The notes below the pieces were generated by a model that did not search any database, had not been told where the DNA came from, and saw only the letters and a program-made list of their open reading frames with translations. The translations under genes and the position numbers were made by a program. From Sedimentisphaerales bacterium (GTDB taxonomy: Bacteria; Planctomycetota; Phycisphaerae; Sedimentisphaerales; SG8-4): a stretch of DNA of 64,000 nt. Positions 26,718 to 35,830 of the stretch are shown here, in pieces; position 1 is the stretch's first letter; each line of letters opens with the position of its first letter. The DNA lies in contig JAFGCA010000289.1 in NCBI GenBank assembly GCA_016932895.1, positions 4,426 through 68,425 of the forward strand. Reading direction: 5' to 3'.

Positions 26718-28241
26718 ATGAATGCCTGTTTCCCCCACAAATCCTTTCCCGCATGGACCCTCGTTGCCGTTTTGACCCTCACCGGAGCCTGCCAGGGGGC
26801 CCTACACCGAGACATGGATTTGCACGTAACGATCAACGTTTCCTACCCCCATATCAGGATCACCATTTCCTGGACGATTCCGCCGGAGAACCCAGGCGGA
26901 TACTTTCTGTATGCCGACGGAACCTACCTCAACCACTACAACGAGGGCAACGGTTCCGGGAGCGGATACGCGGTGAAGAGTTTCTCCGGCGGGAAGGCCA
27001 AGTTCGAGGCCATGGTAGAGAAGTACCTCTTCACGAAACACGTGTACAGGGTGGAGACGACTCCCCGGCTCTCGTGGCAGTCCCGGCTTTACGATGAATA
27101 CACGTATCTGCCGGCGGACGCCCTGTATATCGAAAACCACGTGGCCGGCATCCCCGAGGACTTTACCGGGGCAGTCAAAATCTTCCACCGGCTCGAATCG
27201 GCCGAGGGCTTTTGCGGGTATGATGAGGAGTATCATACCAGCCATCTTCCGACCATGTCGAAAATCGTCTCGGTTTTGTCAGATCCCAACCAGGAGGACG
27301 GATACGAGTTGACGGTGGACACCAGACCCAAGAGCAGTACGAGCGCGGTCGATCTTCGGCTCAGTCTGTATTCCTACTACCAGGACCCGATCGAGCTGAC
27401 CTCGCCGAAGGAGAACGAGCTGAGACTCTCGCTGCCGGGCGGCCGATTCGAGTCGACGGCCCTCACGCTCCAGCAGTATGATCCCGCGGATCCCAATCGC
27501 ACGTTCCCACTCTACGACGTACGGCAGATCGTCGCCCAGAACGCAGGCATCCTGCCCCTTCCCGACCTCCACGGCGCGTATCGCTCCGGAGAGCCCTACG
27601 CCTTTTTCACCTTGAGCTTCACCAGGGACAGCACGCTCGATTTGAACGAGGACGGACGGCTCGACTGGTGGGACTTCTCCGTCCTGGGAAACGACTGGCG
27701 CAACGCTGATGCGCCGACGGCGGCCGACTTGGCCGGCGTTTGGGGGCTTGGCCTGCCCGACGGCACCGTGGACGCATTCGATCTGCAGGCCTTCTGCCAG
27801 GCATGGGCCCAGGGTTATACGCCACCCGTTGAGTTTCTGCGCGAGGATTTCGAGACCGGCCGGTTCGACAAGCTCGACTGGACGCGCGGGACCTGGACGA
27901 TTACCTCCGTCAAGAGACACTCCGGCCTTTACTGCGCCTGGGGCGGCCCGAGTTACCTGGAGAACCCGGAGCTGACCGTCACCCTGGAATGCGAGTCAGG
28001 CGAGATCCGCTTCTGGCGCAGAGTCGTCTCCGACGCCGAATGCAGCTTTCTTGAGTTCTATATCGACGGAGAAGAACAGGCGCGGTGGTCCGGCGATCTG
28101 ACTTGGGAAGAAGTCGCCTTCCCCGTCGAGGCCGGCACGCGGACCTTCACCTGGACGTACGTCAGGGAGGACAGCGTCTCGGACGTGCGTGACGGGGCCT
28201 GGATTGACGACATCACCTTTCCCCGCCGGCGCCACAAGTAG
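26718..28241 (+). CDS. Secreted protein with dockerin-like EF-hands and C-terminal sandwich domain
   Basis: 507 residues. Signal peptide ~1-28 (TLVAVLTLTGACQGA). The region ~30-300 is beta-rich and not recognised. Two EF-hand loops follow: DLNEDGRLDWWDFSVLGNDW and GLPDGTVDAFDLQAFCQAW, together a dockerin-type pair though the second loop is degenerate. The last ~130 residues (FLREDFETGRFDKLDWTRG, SGEIRFWRRVVSDAECSFLE, WIDDITFP) resemble MAM/concanavalin-like binding domains found after EDFET motifs. It is probably a surface or extracellular binding protein. It is divergent from the tricorn gene and has its own TTGCTT/TATAAT promoter. Confidence 0.75.
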   Translation: MNACFPHKSFPAWTLVAVLTLTGACQGALHRDMDLHVTINVSYPHIRITISWTIPPENPGGYFLYADGTYLNHYNEGNGSGSGYAVKSFSGGKAKFEAMVEKYLFTKHVYRVETTPRLSWQSRLYDEYTYLPADALYIENHVAGIPEDFTGAVKIFHRLESAEGFCGYDEEYHTSHLPTMSKIVSVLSDPNQEDGYELTVDTRPKSSTSAVDLRLSLYSYYQDPIELTSPKENELRLSLPGGRFESTALTLQQYDPADPNRTFPLYDVRQIVAQNAGILPLPDLHGAYRSGEPYAFFTLSFTRDSTLDLNEDGRLDWWDFSVLGNDWRNADAPTAADLAGVWGLGLPDGTVDAFDLQAFCQAWAQGYTPPVEFLREDFETGRFDKLDWTRGTWTITSVKRHSGLYCAWGGPSYLENPELTVTLECESGEIRFWRRVVSDAECSFLEFYIDGEEQARWSGDLTWEEVAFPVEAGTRTFTWTYVREDSVSDVRDGAWIDDITFPRRRHK

Positions 28242-28298
28242 CCGCCCCGGGCCGTGCCGTCCCCGCAGGCGGAATGCCTTTGGCATCCCATTTCTTGT

Positions 28299-28327
28299 TT
28301 GAACAGGGCTGTGCGCGCCAGTAACAT
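28299..28327 (+). promoter_or_regulatory. Possible sigma-70-type promoter for POT gene
   Basis: TTGAAC (28299-28304), 17 bases, TAACAT (28322-28327), about 160 bases before ATG 28490. The -10 box is weak. Confidence 0.35.
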
Positions 28328-28489
28328 GGCCGACGAATCCGCAGCGGGCGTCTGCCGCCGTGCGCTGTGCCTCTGCGGTTGTGGAACGGAAATTGCGCGT
28401 GGGACCTCCTCGGCACACGCGCATGAGATGGGGGGCCGCCCCATGGTGTGCCCTCCCGAACTGTGATTGTCGATAGCGCAAGGACGATT

Positions 28490-29848
28490 ATGGCCAAACG
28501 AGAGTATCTGACCGCACCGCTGCCTTCCAGCAAGATGCCCGCCGGCATTCCCTTCATTCTCGCCAACGAAGGGGGGGAGCGCTTCGCCTTCTACGGGATG
28601 AGCTCCATCCTCGTGGTCTTCATGACCAAGTACCTGATGGGCAGCGGCGGCGCCCTGGCGGTCATGGAAGACGAGCCGGCCAAGGAATGGTTCCACCTCT
28701 TCACCGCGGCGGTCTACTTCACCCCCCTGATCGGGGCGCTGTTGTCGGACCTGTGGCTGGGCAAGTACCGAACCATCGTGGCCTTTTCCGTGGTGTACTG
28801 CGTGGGCCTGGGTCTGCTGGCGTGGGACCAGACGCGCGTGGGCCTGGCCGGCGGACTCATCCTGATCGCCTTAGGCTCCGGTGTCATCAAACCTTGCGTC
28901 TCGGCCACCGTCGGCGATCAGTTCGGACAGCAGAACAAGCACCTGATATCGAAGATGTATAGCTGGTTCTACTTCTCGATCAACGTCGGCGCCTGCATCT
29001 CCATGCTCGCCTGCCCCTGGCTGCTGGACAAGTTCGGACCCCGCGTCGGCTTCGGCGTGCCGGCGGGCCTGATGGTCTTTGCCACCGTCGTCTATGTCAT
29101 GGGCCGAATGAAGTACGTCCACATTCCGCCGGCCGGCAGGAAGGTAATCAACGAGGTACTGGATAAGGAGGTCCTGAAGATCCTGGCCCGCCTGTGCGTG
29201 ATCTACGTGTTCGTGGCCATGTTCTTCGCCCTGTTCTACCAGTCGCAGTCGGCCTGGATCCTGCAGGCCGAGAATATGAATCTCAAGTGGCTGGGCATCA
29301 CCTGGCTGCCCGCCCAGGTCCAGTTCGTCAACTCCCTGTACCTGCTGCCGATGATTCCGCTGTTCACCTATGTGATCTACCCGATCATAAGCAAGGTGTT
29401 CCCGTTGACGCCGCTGCGAAAGATCGGGATTGGCATGTTCGTCACCGCCGCCTGTTTCGTCGTGCCCGCCTGGATCGAGATCGAGATCGCCCGGGGCGGC
29501 AAGCCCAGCATCGGTTGGCAGTTCTTCGCCTACATCCTCCTGACCGCCGGCGAGATCCTCGCTTCCATCCCCGTGCTGGAGTTTTCCTACACGCAGGCGC
29601 CGAAGAAACTCAAAACGTTCGTGATGAGCCTCTATCTTCTGTCGATCTCGCTGGGCAACGTCTTTGCGTGGGGGGTAAACCACTTTATTCAGAACGAAGA
29701 CGGTTCCAGCAAGCTGCCCGGCGCGAGCTACTACTGGTTCTTCGCCATTGCAATGCTCGTAACGCTGGCTTTGTACATTCCGGTAGCCATGCGTTTCCCG
29801 GTCAAGGAACACATCCAGGACGAGGCCCCGGCCGAATCCGAGGAATGA
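28490..29848 (+). CDS. POT family proton-dependent peptide transporter
   Basis: 452 residues with about 12 membrane segments. The proton-coupling motif ExxERF is present (NEGGERFAFYGMSSILVVFM), along with GSGVIKPCVSATVGDQF and SWFYFSINVGACIS, both PTR2/POT signatures. The family imports di- and tripeptides with protons. ATG 28490 has AGGA five bases upstream. An upstream GTG at 28448 would add 14 residues with no ribosome site. Its position after the tricorn/OPT/dipeptidase cluster, on the other strand, gives the cell a second peptide importer for shorter substrates. Confidence 0.92.
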   Translation: MAKREYLTAPLPSSKMPAGIPFILANEGGERFAFYGMSSILVVFMTKYLMGSGGALAVMEDEPAKEWFHLFTAAVYFTPLIGALLSDLWLGKYRTIVAFSVVYCVGLGLLAWDQTRVGLAGGLILIALGSGVIKPCVSATVGDQFGQQNKHLISKMYSWFYFSINVGACISMLACPWLLDKFGPRVGFGVPAGLMVFATVVYVMGRMKYVHIPPAGRKVINEVLDKEVLKILARLCVIYVFVAMFFALFYQSQSAWILQAENMNLKWLGITWLPAQVQFVNSLYLLPMIPLFTYVIYPIISKVFPLTPLRKIGIGMFVTAACFVVPAWIEIEIARGGKPSIGWQFFAYILLTAGEILASIPVLEFSYTQAPKKLKTFVMSLYLLSISLGNVFAWGVNHFIQNEDGSSKLPGASYYWFFAIAMLVTLALYIPVAMRFPVKEHIQDEAPAESEE

Positions 29849-29924
29849 TCGCGCCGCCTGCAAGGCAACGCCGGCAATATCCTGACGCGGGAGGTCCGCG
29901 CGGCTTGGCAGGCGCCGTCCCGGG

Positions 29925-30896
29925 CTAATTGTGGGGCAGCAAGTCGATGTCTTCTTTTTGCAGGAGCTGGATGATCTCGGCCTTGGTCGGCAGCGCCTCG
30001 ATGGCGCCGAACTTCGCACAGGTAAGGGCGCCGGCGGCGGAGGCGAACTTGACTCCCTCGCGAATGTCGTCTTTGACCGCACAGTAGGCGGCCAGCGCGC
30101 CGGCGAACGCGTCACCGCTGCCGGTATGATCCACCAGGTCCACGTTGAACGCGGGCACGTGCGCGGCGCCGCCGCGATCGACCACCATGCAGCCGCGCCC
30201 GCCCATCGTAATCACCGCGCGCCGGGCGCCCCGGGCCACGAGGTCCGAGCCGATCATTTTCGCCGTGCGGATGTTGAAGGCCGACTGGTCCGTGATGTCG
30301 GCGGCCTCATAGAGGTTGGGAATCAGCGTGTCGGCCGAGAAGTACTCGTGGGGCAGGTCGCCGCTGTGCTGCGGCTCGGACATCGGCCGCGCCGGGTTGA
30401 ACACCACTTTCGTGCCGTGCAGACTCGCACATCGCAGCGCCGCCACAATCGCATCCTGCGGCAGACAGCCGTGGACCAGGCAAATATCCGCCTGGCCAAT
30501 GAGCGGCTCGGCGATCTCGATATCCGCCGGCTGCAACGCGCTGTTGGCCCCGGCGTGATAACAACAGGCGTTCTCCCCTTCGGCGTTGACCAGGGTGACC
30601 ACGATCCCCGTGCTCTTGGCCTCGGCAATGAAGATGTATTCGGTGTCGACCCGGTATCGGGCCAGGTTCTTGAAGGCCATCTGCGCGAAGGCATCGCCGC
30701 CGACCTTTCCGACGAGATGGACCTCGCATCCGCACAACGCCGCCTGAACCGCTTCGGTGGGGCCGGGCCCGGCTACCGCGCAAGACAGGGCCGAGCCTCT
30801 GCACGTCTGGCCGGCAACGGGGATTTGGCCGCACTTGATCGCCACGTCAACATAGGTGCCCCCGATGACGACTACTTTCGGAATCCGTTCCGTCAT
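29925..30896 (-). CDS. PfkB/ribokinase-family sugar kinase
   Basis: 323 residues. The glycine-rich N-terminus VVVIGGTYVDVAIKC, the substrate lid region ALSCAVAGPGPTEAVQAA, LVGKVGGDAFAQ, and the catalytic signature DHTGSGDAFAGAL near the C-terminus identify the family. It phosphorylates a sugar or nucleoside using ATP, and the substrate cannot be read from sequence. The start was put at 30896 because GAGG lies six bases upstream. ATG 30902, two codons earlier, overlaps that site. No sugar-pathway partner lies next to it. Confidence 0.85.
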   Translation of the reverse strand: MTERIPKVVVIGGTYVDVAIKCGQIPVAGQTCRGSALSCAVAGPGPTEAVQAALCGCEVHLVGKVGGDAFAQMAFKNLARYRVDTEYIFIAEAKSTGIVVTLVNAEGENACCYHAGANSALQPADIEIAEPLIGQADICLVHGCLPQDAIVAALRCASLHGTKVVFNPARPMSEPQHSGDLPHEYFSADTLIPNLYEAADITDQSAFNIRTAKMIGSDLVARGARRAVITMGGRGCMVVDRGGAAHVPAFNVDLVDHTGSGDAFAGALAAYCAVKDDIREGVKFASAAGALTCAKFGAIEALPTKAEIIQLLQKEDIDLLPHN

Positions 30897-30988
30897 TTCC
30901 ATCCTCAGACTTTCTTTTTGTCGCCGCCAGTATAGTGCGCCAGCCCGGAGAAAACAAAGTTTTTTCCGGACGAAGATGCGGCTTTCGC

Positions 30989-31342
30989 TCAGGGGTTCTG
31001 CCGCTGGAGCCAGTGTCGGATCACCGCCAAGACATATTCGACCTCGTCGTCCGACAGCGCCCGACCCCGGGCAATCCCGTGCCACTTCTCCAGGCACCCC
31101 CGGCAGCAGGTCCCGGTGGCGTGCTGGGCGATGAACGCGGGGTGGTTCTTCATCGGGGTTTGCCGCCCGTCGTTGGCAATCTGCGCCGGCGCCAGCCGCT
31201 GCGTGACGAAATCGCGGGCGTGCGCGAGGACCGTCTCCAGGCCCTTTTGCTCCAGGTACGCCGCTTCCCGGCCGCGAAGCCGAAACCCGCTGCGAAACTT
31301 CGATCTCCCCAACGCCGCAAACAGCTCGTCGATATCACGCAT
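30989..31342 (-). CDS. DUF4186 family protein
   Basis: 117 residues, cytoplasmic. The conserved pattern SKFRSGFRLRGREAAYLEQK, NDGRQTPMKNHPAFIAQHAT and TCCRGCLEKWHGI is that of DUF4186, including the CCRGC cluster. No function is established. It begins 19 bp after the stop of the SagB-like nitroreductase gene on the same strand, so the two are probably one operon. A long in-frame extension to 31750 is a shadow of that nitroreductase. Confidence 0.88.
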   Translation of the reverse strand: MRDIDELFAALGRSKFRSGFRLRGREAAYLEQKGLETVLAHARDFVTQRLAPAQIANDGRQTPMKNHPAFIAQHATGTCCRGCLEKWHGIARGRALSDDEVEYVLAVIRHWLQRQNP

Positions 31343-31361
31343 CGCCGCCCCCGCCCGTCGA

Positions 31362-32087
31362 TCAGGACGGGATGCCCACGACCGACATGTACACCACGCC
31401 TTCCTCTTCGCCGTCGACGCCGACGATCTTGTTGACCTCGTCGTCGAACAGCGCGCCGATCTGGCACGAGCCCAGCTCCAGGCTGACCGCCGCCAGCGCC
31501 AGGTTCTGGGCGATGTGGCCCGCGTCGAGGTAGATGTAGCGATAGGCCCGCTGGTCGTACTTGCACTTGGAGCGCTCGAAGATGGCGGTCCAGACAAAAA
31601 TGGCCGAGGCCGCCGCACACATGCCCTGGCCCAGCGCCGCGGCCGTAATCGCCTCGCGAAAATCGCCGGTGCGGAGCTGCTCGAGCTCGTGATTGCGAAT
31701 CCCGTAGTGGTAGACGCCGGGCTCGAGCTTGCGCACGGCATTGACCACAACGTACGTCTCGATCGGGTACAGCGCCCCGGCCGACGGGGCCGTGCGAAAC
31801 TCGTACCCGTGGTCGGCGCGGTGAACGCCCGTCGAGGCCCAGATCAGATAGCCCAACTGGCCCATGCTGATCGGCTCGCCCTTGTACTTGCGGACGCTGC
31901 GACGCTCGTCGAGCGCCCGGTCCAGCGACATGGGCCGGCTCGGATCGAACGAAGGCAGCACCACCCGCACGTTCTCGGGGTAGGTCTTATACGGCTCCGG
32001 GCGATCCTTCCGGTGCAACTCCCCACCGATCAGCTTGTCCGGCGCGTATTTCGTCTCCTCTTGAAACCGATCCCCTACGTCGCTCAT
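31362..32087 (-). CDS. SagB/ThcOx-type nitroreductase-family protein
   Basis: 241 residues. ERRSVRKYKGEPISMGQLGYL is the FMN-binding opening of the nitroreductase fold in its SagB-type form, followed by RTAPSAGALYPIETYVVV, GVYHYGIRNHEL and DAGHIAQNLALAAVSLELGS. SagB proteins are FMN oxidases, some of which form azoles on peptides, but stand-alone SagB-like enzymes without a cyclodehydratase are common. No SagC/D partner is here. ATG 32087 was preferred over GTG 32096. The 3' neighbour is the DUF4186 gene. Confidence 0.85.
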   Translation of the reverse strand: MSDVGDRFQEETKYAPDKLIGGELHRKDRPEPYKTYPENVRVVLPSFDPSRPMSLDRALDERRSVRKYKGEPISMGQLGYLIWASTGVHRADHGYEFRTAPSAGALYPIETYVVVNAVRKLEPGVYHYGIRNHELEQLRTGDFREAITAAALGQGMCAAASAIFVWTAIFERSKCKYDQRAYRYIYLDAGHIAQNLALAAVSLELGSCQIGALFDDEVNKIVGVDGEEEGVVYMSVVGIPS

Positions 32088-32327
32088 GCAGTCCACCCCA
32101 TACTCTCAATCCCATCGGTTCTCGTCATGCGATGCCCGTTCGGCATCCAAACATCTGACCCGTCCCTCAGCCATGGGGACAACGCTGGGACCATCATCGC
32201 ACGAAACCGCCCAAATGCAAGCACGAAAACACCAAGCCCGCCTCCGGCTTTCGGACTCCGGCGGGTTGGCCTTGCCTTTTCCGCCCGATACGGCCTACAA
32301 TGCCGATGCTCCCGACGAATACGTGTC

Positions 32328-32334
32328 AAGGAGG
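32328..32334 (+). promoter_or_regulatory. Strong Shine-Dalgarno fixing the GH13 start
   Basis: AAGGAGG nine bases before ATG 32344. It rules against the in-frame open stretch that reaches back to 32086. Confidence 0.75.
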
Positions 32335-32343
32335 ATAAAAGAG

Positions 32344-34131
32344 ATGCTTTCGCAAAAAGGCGCAGTTCCGCACGATGGAGGCACGTCCTTCGGCCTCTGG
32401 GCCCCCAATGCCACCGCTGTCTTTGTCACCGGCACCTTCAACGACTGGTCCCCCACCGCCCATCCTCTGGACAAACAATCCGAGGGGTGGTGGTCCGCGG
32501 ACGTCGCCGGCGTCAAACCGGGCGATGAATATCGCTTCCGCATCGTCGCCGGGGAGACGGAGCTATCCAGGATCGATCCCTACGCCCGACGTCTGACGAG
32601 CTCCGTCGGCAACGCGGTCGTGCCCCGGCCCATCGCTGCGGCAGGGATGCCCTCATTCACACCGCCGGCCCTGAACGAGATGATCCTCTACGAGTTGCAC
32701 ATCGGCACGTTCGGCCGGGCCACCGAGCCGGGACCGAGCGATCTGGAGGACGCGGTCGAGAAGCTGGCGTACCTCAAGGAACTCGGCATCAACGCCGTCG
32801 AAGTGATGCCGCTGGGCGAATTTCCCGGCGGCTTCTCCTGGGGCTACAACCCGTCGCACATCTTCAGCGTCGAAAGCGACTACGGCACGCCCCGCTCCTT
32901 TCGCGACTTCGTCAACCGCGCCCACGAATTGGGCATCGCCGTGATCGTGGACGTGGTCTACAATCACCTGGGGCCTGGAGACCTCGACCTGTGGCAGTTC
33001 GACGGCTGGAGCCAGAACGACAAGGGCGGCATCTATTTCTACAACGACCAGCGCTGTCACACCCCCTGGGGCGACACCCGGCCCGACTACGGCCGGCCGG
33101 AGGTGCGCCAGTATCTCGCCGACAACGCCCTGATGTGGATCGGCGACTACGGCGTCGACGGGCTCCGCTGGGACGCCACCGCCTTCATCCGCAACGTGGA
33201 CGGACGCAACGACAACCCCGACGGCGACCTGCCCGACGGCTGGTCGCTGATGCAATGGATCAACCAGCAAGTGCGCGAGACCAGGCCCGGCGCCTGTCTT
33301 ATCGCCGAGGATTTGCAGGACAACCCGTTCCTGGTGAAATCCGTCGGTGACGGCGGCGCCGGATTCCACGCGCAATGGGACGCGCGCTTCGTCCATGCGG
33401 TGCGCGAAGCGGTTATCACACCCGACGACGGCGCGCGGAACATGGACGCCGTGGTCGATGCCGTCGTGCACCGGTTCGACAACGACGCGTTCCAGCGCGT
33501 CATCTACACCGAGTCGCACGACGAAGTGGCCAACGGCAAGGCACGCGTCCCCGAGGAGATCGCGCCGGGCAACGCCGCGACCTGGGAGGCCAGGAAGCGC
33601 TCCACCCTGGGCGCCGCGCTGGCATTCACCGCGCCGGGGGTCCCGATGATCTTCCAGGGACAAGAGTTTCTCGAGGACGACTGGTTCCACGACCGCGACC
33701 CCATCGACTGGTCGAAGAAGAAACGCTTCGCCGGCATTCTGCGCCTGTACCAGGACCTGATCCGCCTGCGCCTCAATCGTGACGGCCACACCCGGGGCCT
33801 GTGCGGACAAAACCTCCAGGTCCATCACGTCAACCACGACGACAAGGTGATCGCGTATCACCGCTGGGACCAGGGCGGCCCCGGCGACAGCGTGATCGTC
33901 GTGGCACATTTCTCCGCGCGGGAGCACACGAGCTACCAGATCGGCGTCCCGGCCGCCGGAACGTGGAACGTGCGCTTCAACAGCGACCGCAAGACCTACG
34001 ACCCCGACTTCGGCGACGTCGGTGCGCCCACCATCACCGCCCAGAACCAACCGCGCGACGGCCTGCCCGCCCAAGCCACCGTCTCCCTCGCCCCCTACAC
34101 CACCCTGATCCTCTCCCAGAACCCGGATTGA
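32344..34131 (+). CDS. GH13 alpha-glucan enzyme (branching enzyme/trehalohydrolase type)
   Basis: 595 residues. An N-terminal CBM48 domain (TSFGLWAPNATAVFVTGTFN) is followed by the GH13 barrel: VIVDVVYNHLG (region I), DGLRWDAT (nucleophile Asp, region II), LIAEDLQDNP (acid Glu, region III) and TESHDEVANG (region IV). A C-terminal beta domain ends at APYTTLIL. The architecture fits 1,4-alpha-glucan branching enzyme (GlgB) or maltooligosyltrehalose trehalohydrolase (TreZ). TESHDE leans to the branching or trehalohydrolase groups, and no treY or glg partner is adjacent to decide. Cytoplasmic, acting on glycogen-like glucans. Confidence 0.85.
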   Translation: MLSQKGAVPHDGGTSFGLWAPNATAVFVTGTFNDWSPTAHPLDKQSEGWWSADVAGVKPGDEYRFRIVAGETELSRIDPYARRLTSSVGNAVVPRPIAAAGMPSFTPPALNEMILYELHIGTFGRATEPGPSDLEDAVEKLAYLKELGINAVEVMPLGEFPGGFSWGYNPSHIFSVESDYGTPRSFRDFVNRAHELGIAVIVDVVYNHLGPGDLDLWQFDGWSQNDKGGIYFYNDQRCHTPWGDTRPDYGRPEVRQYLADNALMWIGDYGVDGLRWDATAFIRNVDGRNDNPDGDLPDGWSLMQWINQQVRETRPGACLIAEDLQDNPFLVKSVGDGGAGFHAQWDARFVHAVREAVITPDDGARNMDAVVDAVVHRFDNDAFQRVIYTESHDEVANGKARVPEEIAPGNAATWEARKRSTLGAALAFTAPGVPMIFQGQEFLEDDWFHDRDPIDWSKKKRFAGILRLYQDLIRLRLNRDGHTRGLCGQNLQVHHVNHDDKVIAYHRWDQGGPGDSVIVVAHFSAREHTSYQIGVPAAGTWNVRFNSDRKTYDPDFGDVGAPTITAQNQPRDGLPAQATVSLAPYTTLILSQNPD

Positions 34132-34618
34132 GGTAGCGCCTCGTCGGCCCGGGCATCCCGAGCGGTCTGCTCGTGGGCCAGTTCCAGGATCAAGCGCATG
34201 TTGGGGCTCGTGGGAGACCGCGAAACGCCCGCGAACTCTGTCGCCGCCAGGTGCATAACCTCGTCGAGATCGGCAAGCAGCACGGCCACGCCTCACACGC
34301 CGCTCGTACCAGACCATAGCCCGCAAGTGTTAAAGCCGCGTCAGAACCCCGTCAAGATTCCATTAAAACCCCCAACCCCGCCCCCGTCCTCAATTCCGAA
34401 GTCCCGTCTTCAAGGAAATCACACCAACGAATTCCTTGAAGAATATAAGCCTAATCGCCATTCTGCAAGACTCCTGTAAGGAGTGAAACGGTCGCGTGGA
34501 ATGCGCAATCTACGTACTGACGGCTCGTACGGGCCGGTCGTTGAAGGGACGCAGCGAGGGCCGGTATAGCAGGGGCAGGTTCTCAGATGGCGTTTAGGTC
34601 GAAAGGAGCGGTAATCAC
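34132..34618. other. Intergenic region with a partial inverted-repeat element
   Basis: 487 bases. No gene recognised. It contains a half copy of the 57.5-kb element (34401-34474). AAAGGAG near 34600 serves the next gene. Confidence 0.5.
34401..34474 (+). repeat. Half copy of the 57.5-kb inverted-repeat element
   Basis: It matches the right half of the element at 57488-57653 over about 72 bases. The hairpin TTCAAGGAAATC / GAATTCCTTGAA (one mismatch, eight-base loop ACACCAAC) is followed by TAAGCCTAATCGCCATTCTG, which differs from the 57-kb terminal repeat at three of 25 positions. The left half and left terminal repeat are absent. Confidence 0.75.
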
Positions 34619-35746
34619 ATGCTTGTATGTCGCGTATGGGAAGGGGTCCGGGCCCGGCCGAAGGGCCTGATACGTTCCATTGGCCTTGTGCCGGTTCTGC
34701 TGGTCATGGCGTTGGCAGGAGGCCTCCGTGCGGCCTCGGAGGCCGGCATCCCCAGCTACTCGGATCTCAAAGCAGACATCGAGACGGCCTGCGAATCCCG
34801 ATCGGCACTTCTCCAGCATTCTACGGGTCGGGCCCGGTTGTCGATGGAGCAGACCAAGACGCCCTGGCAGGGTGCTGAGAGACTCTCGAAGAGATTCCTG
34901 GAGGGCCTCGGTGTAGACCCGACGGGACTGACGCCGTTGTCGGCGACGGGGCAATGGAGTGTCACATGGTACCGGAAGGGCCCCAAGAATCGGTACGATG
35001 TGTCTGCCGGGCCTGTCGTCGACGGCGGCGACAGCCTGTCACTCTTTCTGCCGACGAACATGCGCGTGGCTTCGGACCCGGCCCAGGCGCCCTGCACGGT
35101 TCACTACGATGTCCCGGCAAATCGGGTCTACCTCCGCCCGGGCTCGGTGCCCCTTCACGATTCGTTCGGTCTGTTCCGGTGTTTTGACATTAGCCGACTG
35201 TACAAATTCGACGGTCGGACCGTGCCGGAGTTGTTAGCCGGCTTTGACAAGGCCAAGGTCGTGCCGGAGCTATCTGCCGATCGGATCGAAGGGATGCGCT
35301 GCATCAAGATGGAGTTCAATATCCCGAGGACACCGGACCCCGGTGCAAGGCGTCGGAGGAGGACGGAGTTGTGGGTGGCGCCGGAGATGTCGTTTTCATT
35401 GGTCCGGGCGCGCTTCCGGGACAACGGCCCGACGGCGTTGAAGGACGTTACGCTGATTGAGAGCTACGATGCTGTCTACGAAGAGTCAAAGAGATTCGAT
35501 GGCGTATGGCTGCTGAAACATCTTCGGACCGTTGACCATCGATATTCGACGCCGGGCGGCATTCACAACGTCGATCATGACGCGAGCAAACGGCTGGAAG
35601 TGACGATCGAGAGTACAGAGCTGGATGTCGCGATCCCGGATGCGACCTTCACCCTCGAAGGATTGGGCGTGTCGCCCGACACGAGAATCTACGACGCCTC
35701 GCTGGCCGGGCACCCCCTGACGTACTACCACAAGTTCGTCTGGTAA
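34619..35746 (+). CDS. Exported protein of unknown function (LolA-like fold possible)
   Basis: 375 residues with a signal peptide (LIRSIGLVPVLLVMALAGGLRA). Residues 40-375 have a beta-rich pattern with ADRIEGMRCIKMEF, RRTELWVAPEMSFSLVRARF and the C-terminal FTLEGLGVSPDTRIYD. The order of strand-rich segments resembles LolA/LppX-type or outer-membrane-lipoprotein-sorting proteins seen in planctomycetes, but I do not recognise a named family. AAAGGAG precedes the ATG at a normal distance. No operon partner. Confidence 0.7.
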   Translation: MLVCRVWEGVRARPKGLIRSIGLVPVLLVMALAGGLRAASEAGIPSYSDLKADIETACESRSALLQHSTGRARLSMEQTKTPWQGAERLSKRFLEGLGVDPTGLTPLSATGQWSVTWYRKGPKNRYDVSAGPVVDGGDSLSLFLPTNMRVASDPAQAPCTVHYDVPANRVYLRPGSVPLHDSFGLFRCFDISRLYKFDGRTVPELLAGFDKAKVVPELSADRIEGMRCIKMEFNIPRTPDPGARRRRRTELWVAPEMSFSLVRARFRDNGPTALKDVTLIESYDAVYEESKRFDGVWLLKHLRTVDHRYSTPGGIHNVDHDASKRLEVTIESTELDVAIPDATFTLEGLGVSPDTRIYDASLAGHPLTYYHKFVW

Positions 35747-35830
35747 CCCGCGCGGGACAAGCAGCAGGTGCGCGGCCGGGCCTTCTTCGGCGCTGGCTGC
35801 GGGTGTGAAGGACCGGGCGCGGAGGGCGGG

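Noticed and set aside
32344..34131. Firm call of trehalohydrolase (treZ) or glgB
   Set aside because: No treY or glycogen genes adjoin, and the four GH13 regions do not separate the two. Kept as a general GH13 call.
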